Shown here: positions 54,691 to 63,022 of the stretch, in pieces
How positions within the stretch are numbered: position 1 is the stretch's first letter
How the letters are laid out: each line of letters begins with the position of its first letter
Assembly (NCBI RefSeq): GCF_003340555.1
Contig: NZ_QPLJ01000011.1
Span: 62,001-126,000, forward strand
From: Jannaschia formosa
GTDB lineage: Bacteria; Pseudomonadota; Alphaproteobacteria; Rhodobacterales; Rhodobacteraceae
DNA: 64,000 bases
Direction: 5' to 3'
Program-made: the position numbers and the translations under genes
The notes under the pieces: generated by a model
Databases searched by the model: none
Told to the model about the DNA's origin: nothing
What the model saw: only the letters and a program-made list of their open reading frames with translations

Positions 54691-55986
54691 TCAGCGCCGG
54701 GCCTGCTCTGCCGCCGCCAGCACGTCCTGCGCCCGGAGCCAGCCGCCCGAGCCTGTCGGCAGCAGGCCGGAAGCCCGCTCCGCCAGGATCCCGGCATCTT
54801 CGAGCCGTCCCGTCACGGCGGCGCGCTCCGCCGCCGCCACCGTCGCCAGCCCCTGCTGCCCGGCCCGGGCATGGGCCGTCGCGAGGTCGCGCAGCAGCGA
54901 AGGGTCGCTCGGGTCGCGGCCGCGCGCGGCGCTCAGCACCTGCAGCGCCTCGGCGTCGCGCCCGGCGGCCAGCAGGGCACGGCCCAGCCCGGCCTGGATC
55001 AGCGCCTCGCCTGGGGCCAGATCGGCGGCGCGGGCATAGGCGGCGGCGGCTTCGGCCGGGCGGCGGCCCTCCAGCAGGAACTGGCCGCGCAACTCGTGGT
55101 AGTAGGCGTCCGATGGCCGCGCGGCGATCAGCGCGTCGATCCCTGCCAGGGCGCGGGGCAGGTCGGCCTGCCGGTGATGGGCGATGGCGCGGCCGAGGGC
55201 CGCGAACTCGGACCTCTCGCCCCGCAGCGCCCGCAGCGTCCGCGCGGGGGGCCGGGTGAAGCCCGACAGCTTGGCCATGGCCCGCGCATGCCAGTAGTCG
55301 ACCGCGCGGCGGTCGCGGGCCTGCGGCGCGACCGAGCCGGCGAAGGCCTCCACCGCGCGGATGCGGTCGCGGGTCAGCGGATGTGTCCGCGCATAGGGAT
55401 CCTGCCGCCCGGCGGAGAGGAACTCCTGCCCCTCGACCAGCTCCAGCACCTTCAGCGCCGCCTTCGGGTCGGTGCCCGCATTGGCCATGTAGCGCAGCGA
55501 GGACTGGTCGGCGGAGGCCTCCTCGGCGCGGGTATGGGCGAAGAGGCTGCGCTGCGCTGCCGACTGCGTCCCCGCCGCGACGCCGATCCCGGCCTCTGCG
55601 CCACCTGCCGCCGCCGCGGCGGCGCTCAGGATCAGGCCCAGGCCCGCGGCGGTCGCCGCGCTCCGGATCGCGGCGGGCCGCCGGGTCAGGTGCCCGTTGG
55701 CGATATGCGCCGCCTCGTGCGCGATAACGGCCTGCAGCTCGTCCGAGGTCCCGAGCCGCAACAGCAGCCCCGTATGGATGAAGATCGCCCGCGCGTTGCC
55801 GACGAAGGCGTTCAGCCTGTCGTCGTCGATGACGTAGATGCGGGTCGATCCCGGCAGCCCCGCCTGTTGCAGGATCGGCTGGGCGACCTGGCTCAGGGCG
55901 TGCTCGATCTCGGCGTCCCGGATCAGGCCGCGCGCCTGGGCAGGCTGGACCGCGAGCATCGCGATCAGCACGAGGATGCGTATCAT
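54691..55986 (-). CDS. Periplasmic M48-family metalloprotease with TPRs (BepA/YfgC-like)
   Basis: A 431-residue exported protease. The signal peptide MIRILVLIAMLAVQPAQA is followed by the M48 domain with the zinc motif HEAAH (His90, Glu91, His94) and the third ligand Glu156 in EEASAD. A C-terminal TPR region (about residues 235-420) has repeated Ala-rich helices such as AYYHELRGQFLLEGRRPAEAAAAYARAADLAPG. Homologues check outer-membrane protein assembly, which complements the BamB gene in this window. It diverges from the aminotransferase gene. Confidence 0.92.
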   Translation of the reverse strand: MIRILVLIAMLAVQPAQARGLIRDAEIEHALSQVAQPILQQAGLPGSTRIYVIDDDRLNAFVGNARAIFIHTGLLLRLGTSDELQAVIAHEAAHIANGHLTRRPAAIRSAATAAGLGLILSAAAAAAGGAEAGIGVAAGTQSAAQRSLFAHTRAEEASADQSSLRYMANAGTDPKAALKVLELVEGQEFLSAGRQDPYARTHPLTRDRIRAVEAFAGSVAPQARDRRAVDYWHARAMAKLSGFTRPPARTLRALRGERSEFAALGRAIAHHRQADLPRALAGIDALIAARPSDAYYHELRGQFLLEGRRPAEAAAAYARAADLAPGEALIQAGLGRALLAAGRDAEALQVLSAARGRDPSDPSLLRDLATAHARAGQQGLATVAAAERAAVTGRLEDAGILAERASGLLPTGSGGWLRAQDVLAAAEQARR

Positions 55987-56069
55987 GTTCTGCCTCCGGG
56001 GCGGGGGCGTTGACCCCGGCCATGCGCGCGGTCCATCTGTCGCGCGAGGCAGACACTAGGGGGCAGGGA

Positions 56070-57221
56070 ATGCGCGACGCAAGCGGGGTCTCCGGCCGCA
56101 GCAAGGTCGATCCGTTCATCGTGATGGACGTGATGGAGCGCGCGCGGGCGCTTGAGGAAGCGGGCCGCTCGATCGTCCACATGGAAGTCGGTCAGCCCGG
56201 CACCGCCGCCCCCGCCGCCGCCCGCGCGGCGCTGGCGGCGGCGATGGACGCGGGGCCGCTGGGCTATACCGTGGCCCTCGGCCTGCCGGAGCTGCGCGCC
56301 CGCATCGCGCGCCATTACGGCGAATGGTACGGCGTCGACCTTGATCCCGCGCGCGTCGTCGTCACCTCGGGCGCGTCCGGCGGCTTCCTGCTCGCGTTCA
56401 CGGCGCTCTTCGATGCGGGACAGCGGGTCGGGCTGGGCCTGCCGGGCTATCCGTCCTACCGCCATATCCTGACGGCCCTGTCGCTGGAGGCGGTGGGCAT
56501 CTCGACGCGGGCCGAAGACCGCTACCAGCCGCGGCCCGGGGACGTCACCACCGATCTCGACGGCCTGATCCTCGCCTCGCCGGGTAACCCGACCGGGACC
56601 ATGCTCGATCGCGACGCCCTGGCCGCGCTGGCCGGGGCCTGCCGCAATGCGGGTGCCGCGCTGATCTCGGACGAGATCTATCACGGGCTGGACTACGGCA
56701 GCCGCGCCGTCAGCGCGCTCGAGGTCGACGACGGGGCGACGGTCGTCGGCTCCTTCTCGAAATACTTCTCGATGACCGGCTGGCGCGTCGGCTGGCTGGT
56801 GGTGCCGCAGGCGCATGTCCGCACCTACGAGCGGCTGGCGCAGAACATGTTCATCTGCGCGCCCCATGCGAGCCAGATCGCCGCGCTGGCCGCGATGGAG
56901 GCGGAGGAGGAGCTGCAGGCCAACCGCGCCGTCTATGCCGAGAACCGCCGCCTGATGATGGAGGGCCTGCCGCGCGCCGGCCTCGACCGGATCGCGCCAC
57001 CGGACGGGGCGTTCTACGTCTATGCCGATGTCTCCGCGCTGACCGACGACAGTCTCGCCTTCGCGGCGCGGATCCTCGACGAGGCCGGGGTGGCGGTGAC
57101 GCCGGGGCTCGACTTCGACCCGGCCCGGGGCGCGCGCACCCTGCGCTTCAGCTATGCCCGGGCGACTGCCGACATCGTGGAGGGGCTGGACCGGCTGGCC
57201 CGGTTCATGGCCGCGCGATGA
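56070..57221 (+). CDS. PLP-dependent class I/II aminotransferase
   Basis: A 383-residue cytosolic aminotransferase. PLP lysine is in SFSKYFSMTGWRVGW; VVTSGASGGFLLAF and ASPGNPTGTMLD (Asn for PLP/substrate) and ISDEIYHGLDY (Asp) are the classic motifs. The substrate-carboxylate arginine is in TLRFSYARA. The ATG at 56070 follows AGGG. It overlaps the amidase start by 4 bases. Substrate unknown. Confidence 0.92.
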   Translation: MRDASGVSGRSKVDPFIVMDVMERARALEEAGRSIVHMEVGQPGTAAPAAARAALAAAMDAGPLGYTVALGLPELRARIARHYGEWYGVDLDPARVVVTSGASGGFLLAFTALFDAGQRVGLGLPGYPSYRHILTALSLEAVGISTRAEDRYQPRPGDVTTDLDGLILASPGNPTGTMLDRDALAALAGACRNAGAALISDEIYHGLDYGSRAVSALEVDDGATVVGSFSKYFSMTGWRVGWLVVPQAHVRTYERLAQNMFICAPHASQIAALAAMEAEEELQANRAVYAENRRLMMEGLPRAGLDRIAPPDGAFYVYADVSALTDDSLAFAARILDEAGVAVTPGLDFDPARGARTLRFSYARATADIVEGLDRLARFMAAR

Positions 57222-58384
57222 GGTGGCTGGCGCTGGTGCTGGCCCTGGCCGCGCCGGCCCTGGCGGAGCGGGCGGTGCCGCTGGAGGGCGCCGTGGCCGA
57301 GACCTCCTGGCGTGGCGCCCTGAGCTTGCAGGTACCTCTCGACCGTGCGGTGCCTTGGCGGGCCTCCGTCGCGGCGAATCCCTGGCGACTCGTGCTCGAC
57401 ACCGCCGAGGTAGACTGGTCCGCCGCGCCGTCGCTCGTCGACGGGGATGTCGTGACCGGCCTGCGCGAGGGCCGCGTGGCCGAGGGCTGGTCGCGGCTGG
57501 TGCTGGACCTGTCGGGGCCGATGCGGATCGAGCGGGCCTGGATGGAGACGGGGCAGGGCGCCACGCTGCGTCTCGACCTGCGCCCCGGCGCCGGCGAGAC
57601 CGCGCGCGTCGCCCCCGCCTGGGACAGCCCGGCGCAGGTGCCGCTCGACGCCGCGCCGGACCGGCGGCGCCGGGCCGGGGACCGGCCGCTGGTCGTGGCG
57701 CTCGACCCCGGCCATGGCGGCATCGACCCGGGGGCGGAGCGCGACGGGCTGGTCGAGGCCGATCTGGTGCTGGCCTTCGCGAAGGACCTCGCCGAGACGC
57801 TGAAGCGCGCGGGTCATGTTCCGGTCCTGACCCGCGAGACGGACAGCTTCGTCGCCCTGCGCGCCCGGGCCAGCGTCGCGCGGGCGGCGGGGGCGGACCT
57901 GATGATCTCGATCCATGCCGACGCGGTCGAGGGCGGCGGCGCCTCGGGCGCGACGGTCTACACGCTCTCGGACGAAGCCTCCGACGGGATCTCGTCCGAA
58001 CTGGCCGCGCGCCACGGGCGCGACGACCTGCTTCTGGGGCTGGAGCTGGAGGATTCGGGCGACGAGGTCGCGCGCGTCCTCATGGACCTGGCCCGTGCCG
58101 AAACCGCGCCGCGCGCCGACCATCTTGCGAACGAGCTGGTCCGCAGCATCGACGCCGCGGGCATCCGTCTGCACAAGCGCCCGCGGCTCGAGGCGGCCTT
58201 CACCGTGCTGAAGGCGCCCGACATCCCCTCGGTCCTGCTGGAGCTGGGCTTCCTGTCCTCTCAGGCGGACCGCCGCAACCTGCGCGACCCGGGCTGGCAG
58301 CGGCGGATGGGACAGGCCATCGCCGACGCGGTCGACGCCTGGGCCGCGCGGGACGCGGCCACGGCCGAGAAGCTGCGGCAATAG
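57218..58384 (+). CDS. N-acetylmuramoyl-L-alanine amidase (AmiC-type)
   Basis: Cleaves the peptide from murein glycan during cell separation. The 388-residue precursor has a short signal peptide (MRWLALVLALAAPALA), an AMIN-like domain (residues about 20-130) for envelope targeting and an Amidase_3 catalytic domain. Zinc ligands are in ALDPGHGGIDPG, EADLVLAF and SIHADA; the catalytic Glu is in LLELGFLSS. It precedes the PBP1A gene, a frequent order in relatives. Symbol left blank because the AmiA/B/C type is uncertain. Confidence 0.95.
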   Translation: MRWLALVLALAAPALAERAVPLEGAVAETSWRGALSLQVPLDRAVPWRASVAANPWRLVLDTAEVDWSAAPSLVDGDVVTGLREGRVAEGWSRLVLDLSGPMRIERAWMETGQGATLRLDLRPGAGETARVAPAWDSPAQVPLDAAPDRRRRAGDRPLVVALDPGHGGIDPGAERDGLVEADLVLAFAKDLAETLKRAGHVPVLTRETDSFVALRARASVARAAGADLMISIHADAVEGGGASGATVYTLSDEASDGISSELAARHGRDDLLLGLELEDSGDEVARVLMDLARAETAPRADHLANELVRSIDAAGIRLHKRPRLEAAFTVLKAPDIPSVLLELGFLSSQADRRNLRDPGWQRRMGQAIADAVDAWAARDAATAEKLRQ

Positions 58385-58485
58385 CGCGCCCCGCGCGCGA
58401 AGGACCGCCACAGGGCACGCCCGCGGGTAGACCCCCGTGGGCGGAGTTCCTATGATGCCGCTCACTCCAGACAGGGACCTGCTAC

Positions 58486-61083
58486 ATGAGCTTCAAGGCA
58501 GTCACGGCCAACGGAGGCCGCGCTTTCCTCGCGGCGCTCCAGGGCGTCGGCATGTTCGTCCTCTCCACGATCGGGGGGATCTTCTCGGCGGTCACGCTGG
58601 GCATCATCGCCTTCGCCGTGACGGTGGGCGGCGTGCTCTGGATGTATGGCCGCGACCTGCCGAACCACGAGCAGCTGGCGCAATACACCCCGCCGACGAT
58701 CAGCCGGATCTATTCCGGCGAAGGCCGCCTGATGGACGAGTTCGCGCGCGAACGCCGTCTCTTCGCCCCGGCCGAGGAGATCCCGGACCTCGTCAAGCAG
58801 GCCTTCATCTCGGCCGAGGATAAGAACTTCTACCTGCACGCGGGCTACGACCCGGTCGGCATGGTCGCCGCCGCCGTCGATGCCGCGCGGGGCGGGCGCC
58901 TGCGCGGGGCCTCGACCATCACCCAGCAGGTGATGAAGAACTTCCTGCTGTCCTCCGACCGCTCCGCCGAGCGCAAGGTGAAGGAGATCATCCTCGCCTC
59001 CCGCATCGAGGAGACGCTGTCGAAGGAGGACATCCTCGAGCTCTATCTCAACGAGATCTTCCTCGGGCAGAACAGCTATGGCGTGGCCGCCGCGGCGCAG
59101 ACCTACTTCAACAAGGGACTGGCCCAGCTGTCGGTCGAGGAGGCGGCCTATCTCGCCATCCTGCCCAAGGCGCCCAGCAACTACCACCCGGTCCGCGACG
59201 CGGAGATCGCGATCGAGCGCCGCAACTTCGTGCTGCGCGAGATGTGGGAGAACGGATACATCACTCGCGGCGAAATGCAGGAGGCGCAGACGAAGCCACT
59301 GCTTACGGTCCAGTCCGGCCACTACGCGCCCTTCCGCGCCAGCCTGCCGCCGCGCGACTACTTCACCGACGAGATCCGCCGCCAGCTGAGCCAGGATTTC
59401 GGCGAGGAGGAATTCTTCACCCAGGGCTTCGTCGTCCGCGCCACCATCGACGCCGAGATGCAGGACGTCGCCGCCGTCGCGCTGCAACGCGCGCTGGAAA
59501 GCTTCGATCGCAGTCAGGGCGTCTGGCGCGGCACCGGCGAGACGATCCCGGTCGAGACCCTGTCGGACGAGGCTCGCTGGCGCGAGGCGCTGGCCGCCGT
59601 AGACGTGGCCCGGGACGTGGAGCTGGAAAGCCGCTGGCATCCGGCCGTCGTCATGGATGTCGCCGACCAGTCCCTGACCCTCGGCGTCGAAGAGGTGGAA
59701 GGGACGGTCTCGGTCCCGCGCGAGGACATCCAGTGGATGCGCGGCAACTTCTTCGACAATTTCGAGCGGGGCGATATCGTCCATGTCCGCCGCATGACCG
59801 AGGATTCGACCGGCAACCTCATCCGCTGGTCGCTGCGCCAGGTGCCCGAGGTGCAGGGCGGCTTCATGGCGATGGACGTGAACACCGGTCGCGTCCTCGC
59901 GATGCAGGGTGGCTTCAGCTACCAGCATTCGGTCTTCAACCGCGCGACGCAGGCGACGCGGCAGCCGGGTTCCAGCTTCAAGCCCTTCGTCTACGCGGCA
60001 GCGCTCGACTCGGGCTACCAGCCCAACACGATCGTCGTCGACGCCCCCATCGAGATCATGTCTGGCGGCGAGATCTGGCGGCCGAAGAACGCCTCCAACC
60101 GCTTCTACGGCCCCTCGCCGCTGCGCACGGGGATCGAGCGGTCGCGCAACCTGATGACCGTGCGCCTGGCGCAGGACGTCGGCATGGACATCGTCGGCGG
60201 CTATGCCGAGCGCTTCGGCGTCTACGACCGGATGGACCAGCTGCTGGCCAACTCGCTCGGCTCGCAAGAGACGACGCTCTACAAGATGGTCGCCGCCTAC
60301 GCGATGTTCGCCAACGGGGGCGAGCGGGTGGAGCCGACGCTGGTCGACCGCATCCAGGACCGCTACGGCCGGACCGTCTACCGCCACGACCAGCGCGACT
60401 GCGTCGATTGCGAGCAGTTCGCGACGCTGGCGGCCGGCTACGGCCCTCGGATCGTGTCGGACCGGGAACGGGTGATGGACCCGATCACGGCCTACCAGCT
60501 CACCTCGATGATGAAGGGCGTGGTCGACCGCGGCACGGCGGCCCGGACGGTCGACCTGCCGGTCCCGATCGCGGGCAAGACGGGCACGACCAACGACGCC
60601 AAGGACGTGTGGTTCGTCGGCTTCTCTTCGACCATCGTGGCGGGCTGCTATATCGGCCATGACCGGCCCCGGTCGCTGGGCAGCGGCGCGTCCGGTGGCG
60701 GGATGTGCGGCCCGGTCTTCACCGAGTTCATGCGCGAGGCGATCGAGAAATATGGCGGCGGCCCGTTCGAGGTCCCGCCCGGCGGCTACTTCGCCAAGAT
60801 CGACCGCTATACCGGCGCGCGCCTGCCCGACAACGCGAGCGGGGAGCATGTCGTGTCGGAGTATTTCCGCGACGGCTCCGACACCTATGCCGGGATCGGC
60901 GTCGAGGCGACGGTCATCGACGGCGGCTTCGCGATGTCGAGCGACCTGCCGCTGTTCGGCCGTGGCCAGGGCGACGAGGAGGGCCCCGCCGCAGCCCGGG
61001 AGGTCCAGACGGTGACGGGTCGCAAGGTCATCGTCCCGCCGCGGGCGAGCTTCGGCTCCCTGTCCTCGGGCGGGCTCTACTAG
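58486..61083 (+). CDS. mrcA: Penicillin-binding protein 1A (bifunctional)
   Basis: Glycosyltransferase/transpeptidase for peptidoglycan; 865 residues. A transmembrane anchor (about residues 24-50) precedes the GT51 domain with EDKNFYLHAGYDP and GASTITQQVMKNFLLSS. Then comes an OB-like insert, and the transpeptidase with SSFK (GSSFKPFVYAA, catalytic Ser), SRN (ERSRNLMTVRL) and KTG (AGKTGTTNDAKDVWFVG). It ends SFGSLSSGGLY. In related genomes prfB often comes next, but here a gene-poor stretch follows. Confidence 0.96.
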   Translation: MSFKAVTANGGRAFLAALQGVGMFVLSTIGGIFSAVTLGIIAFAVTVGGVLWMYGRDLPNHEQLAQYTPPTISRIYSGEGRLMDEFARERRLFAPAEEIPDLVKQAFISAEDKNFYLHAGYDPVGMVAAAVDAARGGRLRGASTITQQVMKNFLLSSDRSAERKVKEIILASRIEETLSKEDILELYLNEIFLGQNSYGVAAAAQTYFNKGLAQLSVEEAAYLAILPKAPSNYHPVRDAEIAIERRNFVLREMWENGYITRGEMQEAQTKPLLTVQSGHYAPFRASLPPRDYFTDEIRRQLSQDFGEEEFFTQGFVVRATIDAEMQDVAAVALQRALESFDRSQGVWRGTGETIPVETLSDEARWREALAAVDVARDVELESRWHPAVVMDVADQSLTLGVEEVEGTVSVPREDIQWMRGNFFDNFERGDIVHVRRMTEDSTGNLIRWSLRQVPEVQGGFMAMDVNTGRVLAMQGGFSYQHSVFNRATQATRQPGSSFKPFVYAAALDSGYQPNTIVVDAPIEIMSGGEIWRPKNASNRFYGPSPLRTGIERSRNLMTVRLAQDVGMDIVGGYAERFGVYDRMDQLLANSLGSQETTLYKMVAAYAMFANGGERVEPTLVDRIQDRYGRTVYRHDQRDCVDCEQFATLAAGYGPRIVSDRERVMDPITAYQLTSMMKGVVDRGTAARTVDLPVPIAGKTGTTNDAKDVWFVGFSSTIVAGCYIGHDRPRSLGSGASGGGMCGPVFTEFMREAIEKYGGGPFEVPPGGYFAKIDRYTGARLPDNASGEHVVSEYFRDGSDTYAGIGVEATVIDGGFAMSSDLPLFGRGQGDEEGPAAAREVQTVTGRKVIVPPRASFGSLSSGGLY

Positions 61084-61722
61084 CGGGCTCCTGAAACGCG
61101 GGCCTGGCCGGGATCTTTCCTTCTGGCCGGGTCGGTGGGGCGACGGGTCCGGTTCGCTCGGACGAAGCGTTTCGGCTTTCGCCGTCGGCAGGCCGTTTCG
61201 TGTGGCCAGAATCGGGGCAGCCGGGCGAGATCTGCGGCGGCAATCACCGGGGCGAAGCGGGGCCCGACGCCCTCGATGCCTTGAGAGCCGGTCCGGGCCA
61301 TGTCGCCGGCGGCCCCGGCCCACGCGGAGGGCTCATTGATCCGCTTCGGGTCTCTTGCGACTGGTGGTGCGCCCGGCGGCAGCGGAATGGAGTCCCCTCC
61401 GGACGACGTGGGGTGTGACGTATGCCTGTCCGAAAGCGCGGCTCCGAAACGCGCGCCGGCCGGATCGACACGGAGATCGGGCGCCGCTCCGACGGGAGCT
61501 GCATCTCCCCCCAAGGACACCGCCATCGCTCGTCCGGACGGCGCGCTGATGATCAAGACCGACGACATTGTCCCCCGCGCGCCGCGAGCAAGCGGATGAC
61601 GGGGCACTACGATCTTCATGCAGGCTGCCACGACAACCGGCTTCGGAAGATACCCGGACCGGACGCCTCATCGATACGTCGCAGAAGGCTGCACCCCGTC
61701 GACGCGCGCCTGGTCCTCCATT
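61084..61722. other. 639-bp stretch without a confident gene
   Basis: Between the PBP1A gene and a LacI-type gene. Open frames cross it on both strands, but none starts with a good ribosome binding site and none resembles a known domain; one minus-strand segment, MSSVLIISAPSGRAMAVSLGGDAA, is the most protein-like and is not convincing. No tRNA or insertion-sequence end was recognised. It may be a decayed region at the edge of an accessory segment. Confidence 0.5.
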
Positions 61723-62814
61723 TCACACGGAGTCGACCGTCGATGGCCTGCCTTGCGTCGGCTCCTTTCGTTCCGAAGCCTCTTTCGGGACGTCGGTCGT
61801 GTCCCGCGGCACGAGCTCCACGGGAAATTCGCAGCCTCCGACGCCTGTATCCTCCGGATGGTGATCGGACACGATCATGTCGATCAGCCGTGTCGCGGCC
61901 TCCGCGCCGATGCGGGTGGCGGGAATGCGCACCGTCGTCAGCGCCGGGACCATGTCGGCCGAACCCTGGAAGTCGCCGATGCCCACGATCGAGATGTCGC
62001 CAGGAATTGAAAGCCCGCGCGCCGCGGCGGCGTAGATCGCCGCCCTCGCGATCACGTCGTTACCGCAGAGGATCGCGGTCGGCGGTCGGTCCAGGTCGAG
62101 GAGCCGGGTTGCCGCGGCCTTGGCGGGCGCGATGTCGTAATAGGACGTGGCATGGTATTCCGGCGGCACCTCAATCCCTGCTGCGTCGAGGACGGACAGG
62201 ACCGCCGAGCGGCGCAGCCGCGCGCGGTCGTTCTCGGTGTCGGGCGGGAAGAGGAGCGCGACCCGGCGGTGGCCGAGCGCGACGAGATGGCGCGCCGCGA
62301 CCGCTCCGGCCTCGGCATTGCGGGCGCCGACGCTGGGCAGGCGGCTGGCCGGGTCGTGGTTCCAGACGGCGATGGCGGGCGTGCGCTGCGAGGCGAGCAG
62401 GGCGAAGCTGTCCTCGGTGTGGTCGAGCCCGATCAGCGCGACGCCGTCGACGCGGTGTTCCAGGAACTTGCGCAGGATCTGGTACTCGCGCCCGAGGTCA
62501 TAGCCGTGGCTCGCGAGCAGCAGGGTGAAACCAAGCTCGTCGGCCTTGTCTCCGAAGGACTGCACGAGCGAGGCGAAGATCGCGTAGTCGACTGTCGGCA
62601 CGATCAGTCCGATGGTCGCGCTGCGCCGACCGTGCATGGCCTGCGCTGCGCGGTTGCGGATGTAACCCGTCTCGCGAATCGCGTCGGTGACCTTCCGACG
62701 CGTCTCGGCGCCGACCATCTGTGGATGGTTCATGACCCGCGACACCGTCGCCGGGGAGACGCCCGCGGCGCTTGCGACCTTGTGGATGTTGATCGTCTCG
62801 TCTCGTCGATTCAT
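61723..62814 (-). CDS. LacI family transcriptional regulator
   Basis: A 363-residue repressor. HTH: TINIHKVASAAGVSPATVSRVMNHPQMV, with hinge AAQAMHGRRSATIGLIVP; sensor: DGVALIGLDH, PTAILCGNDVIARAAIYAAAARGL, and the usual C-terminal RIGAEAATRLIDMI. It is transcribed divergently from an acylating aldehyde dehydrogenase gene across an A/T-rich 208-bp gap with a palindrome, so it probably controls that gene and itself. Confidence 0.94.
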   Translation of the reverse strand: MNRRDETINIHKVASAAGVSPATVSRVMNHPQMVGAETRRKVTDAIRETGYIRNRAAQAMHGRRSATIGLIVPTVDYAIFASLVQSFGDKADELGFTLLLASHGYDLGREYQILRKFLEHRVDGVALIGLDHTEDSFALLASQRTPAIAVWNHDPASRLPSVGARNAEAGAVAARHLVALGHRRVALLFPPDTENDRARLRRSAVLSVLDAAGIEVPPEYHATSYYDIAPAKAAATRLLDLDRPPTAILCGNDVIARAAIYAAAARGLSIPGDISIVGIGDFQGSADMVPALTTVRIPATRIGAEAATRLIDMIVSDHHPEDTGVGGCEFPVELVPRDTTDVPKEASERKEPTQGRPSTVDSV

Positions 62815-62839
62815 GGAGTTTCCCGCAATACACGGCCGA

Positions 62840-62865
62840 TGAAAATGTTTGCAAAACTATTTTCA
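62840..62865. promoter_or_regulatory. LacI-type operator in the divergent gap
   Basis: TGAAAAT and ATTTTCA form a perfect 7-bp inverted repeat flanking a TTTGCAAA core, all within an A/T-rich patch. The core with central GC resembles LacI-family operators. It lies 26 bp from the regulator's start and 157 bp before the dehydrogenase gene. Confidence 0.7.
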
Positions 62866-63022
62866 TTACGTAACCCATAGTCAATGCCGAAGGGGACCGC
62901 CGCGGTCCGGGGCATCCGAAACGAGACACGCCGGTTTGCAAGACCAGGCGGCGCCGCAGGGAACCGCAGGCGCCGGACCGTCAAGCCTTGCCGACCGGCA
63001 CCCGAGCGAGGGGAGGGCCAGC

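Noticed and set aside
51987-54797. Long minus-strand frame opposite rne
   Set aside because: Leu/Arg/Gly-rich mirror of the low-complexity RNase E tail; no ribosome binding site or domain.
61080-61631. Minus-strand frame containing MSSVLIISAPSGRAMAVSLGG
   Set aside because: No homology could be recognised and the rest of the frame is Pro/Arg-rich; not called as a gene.
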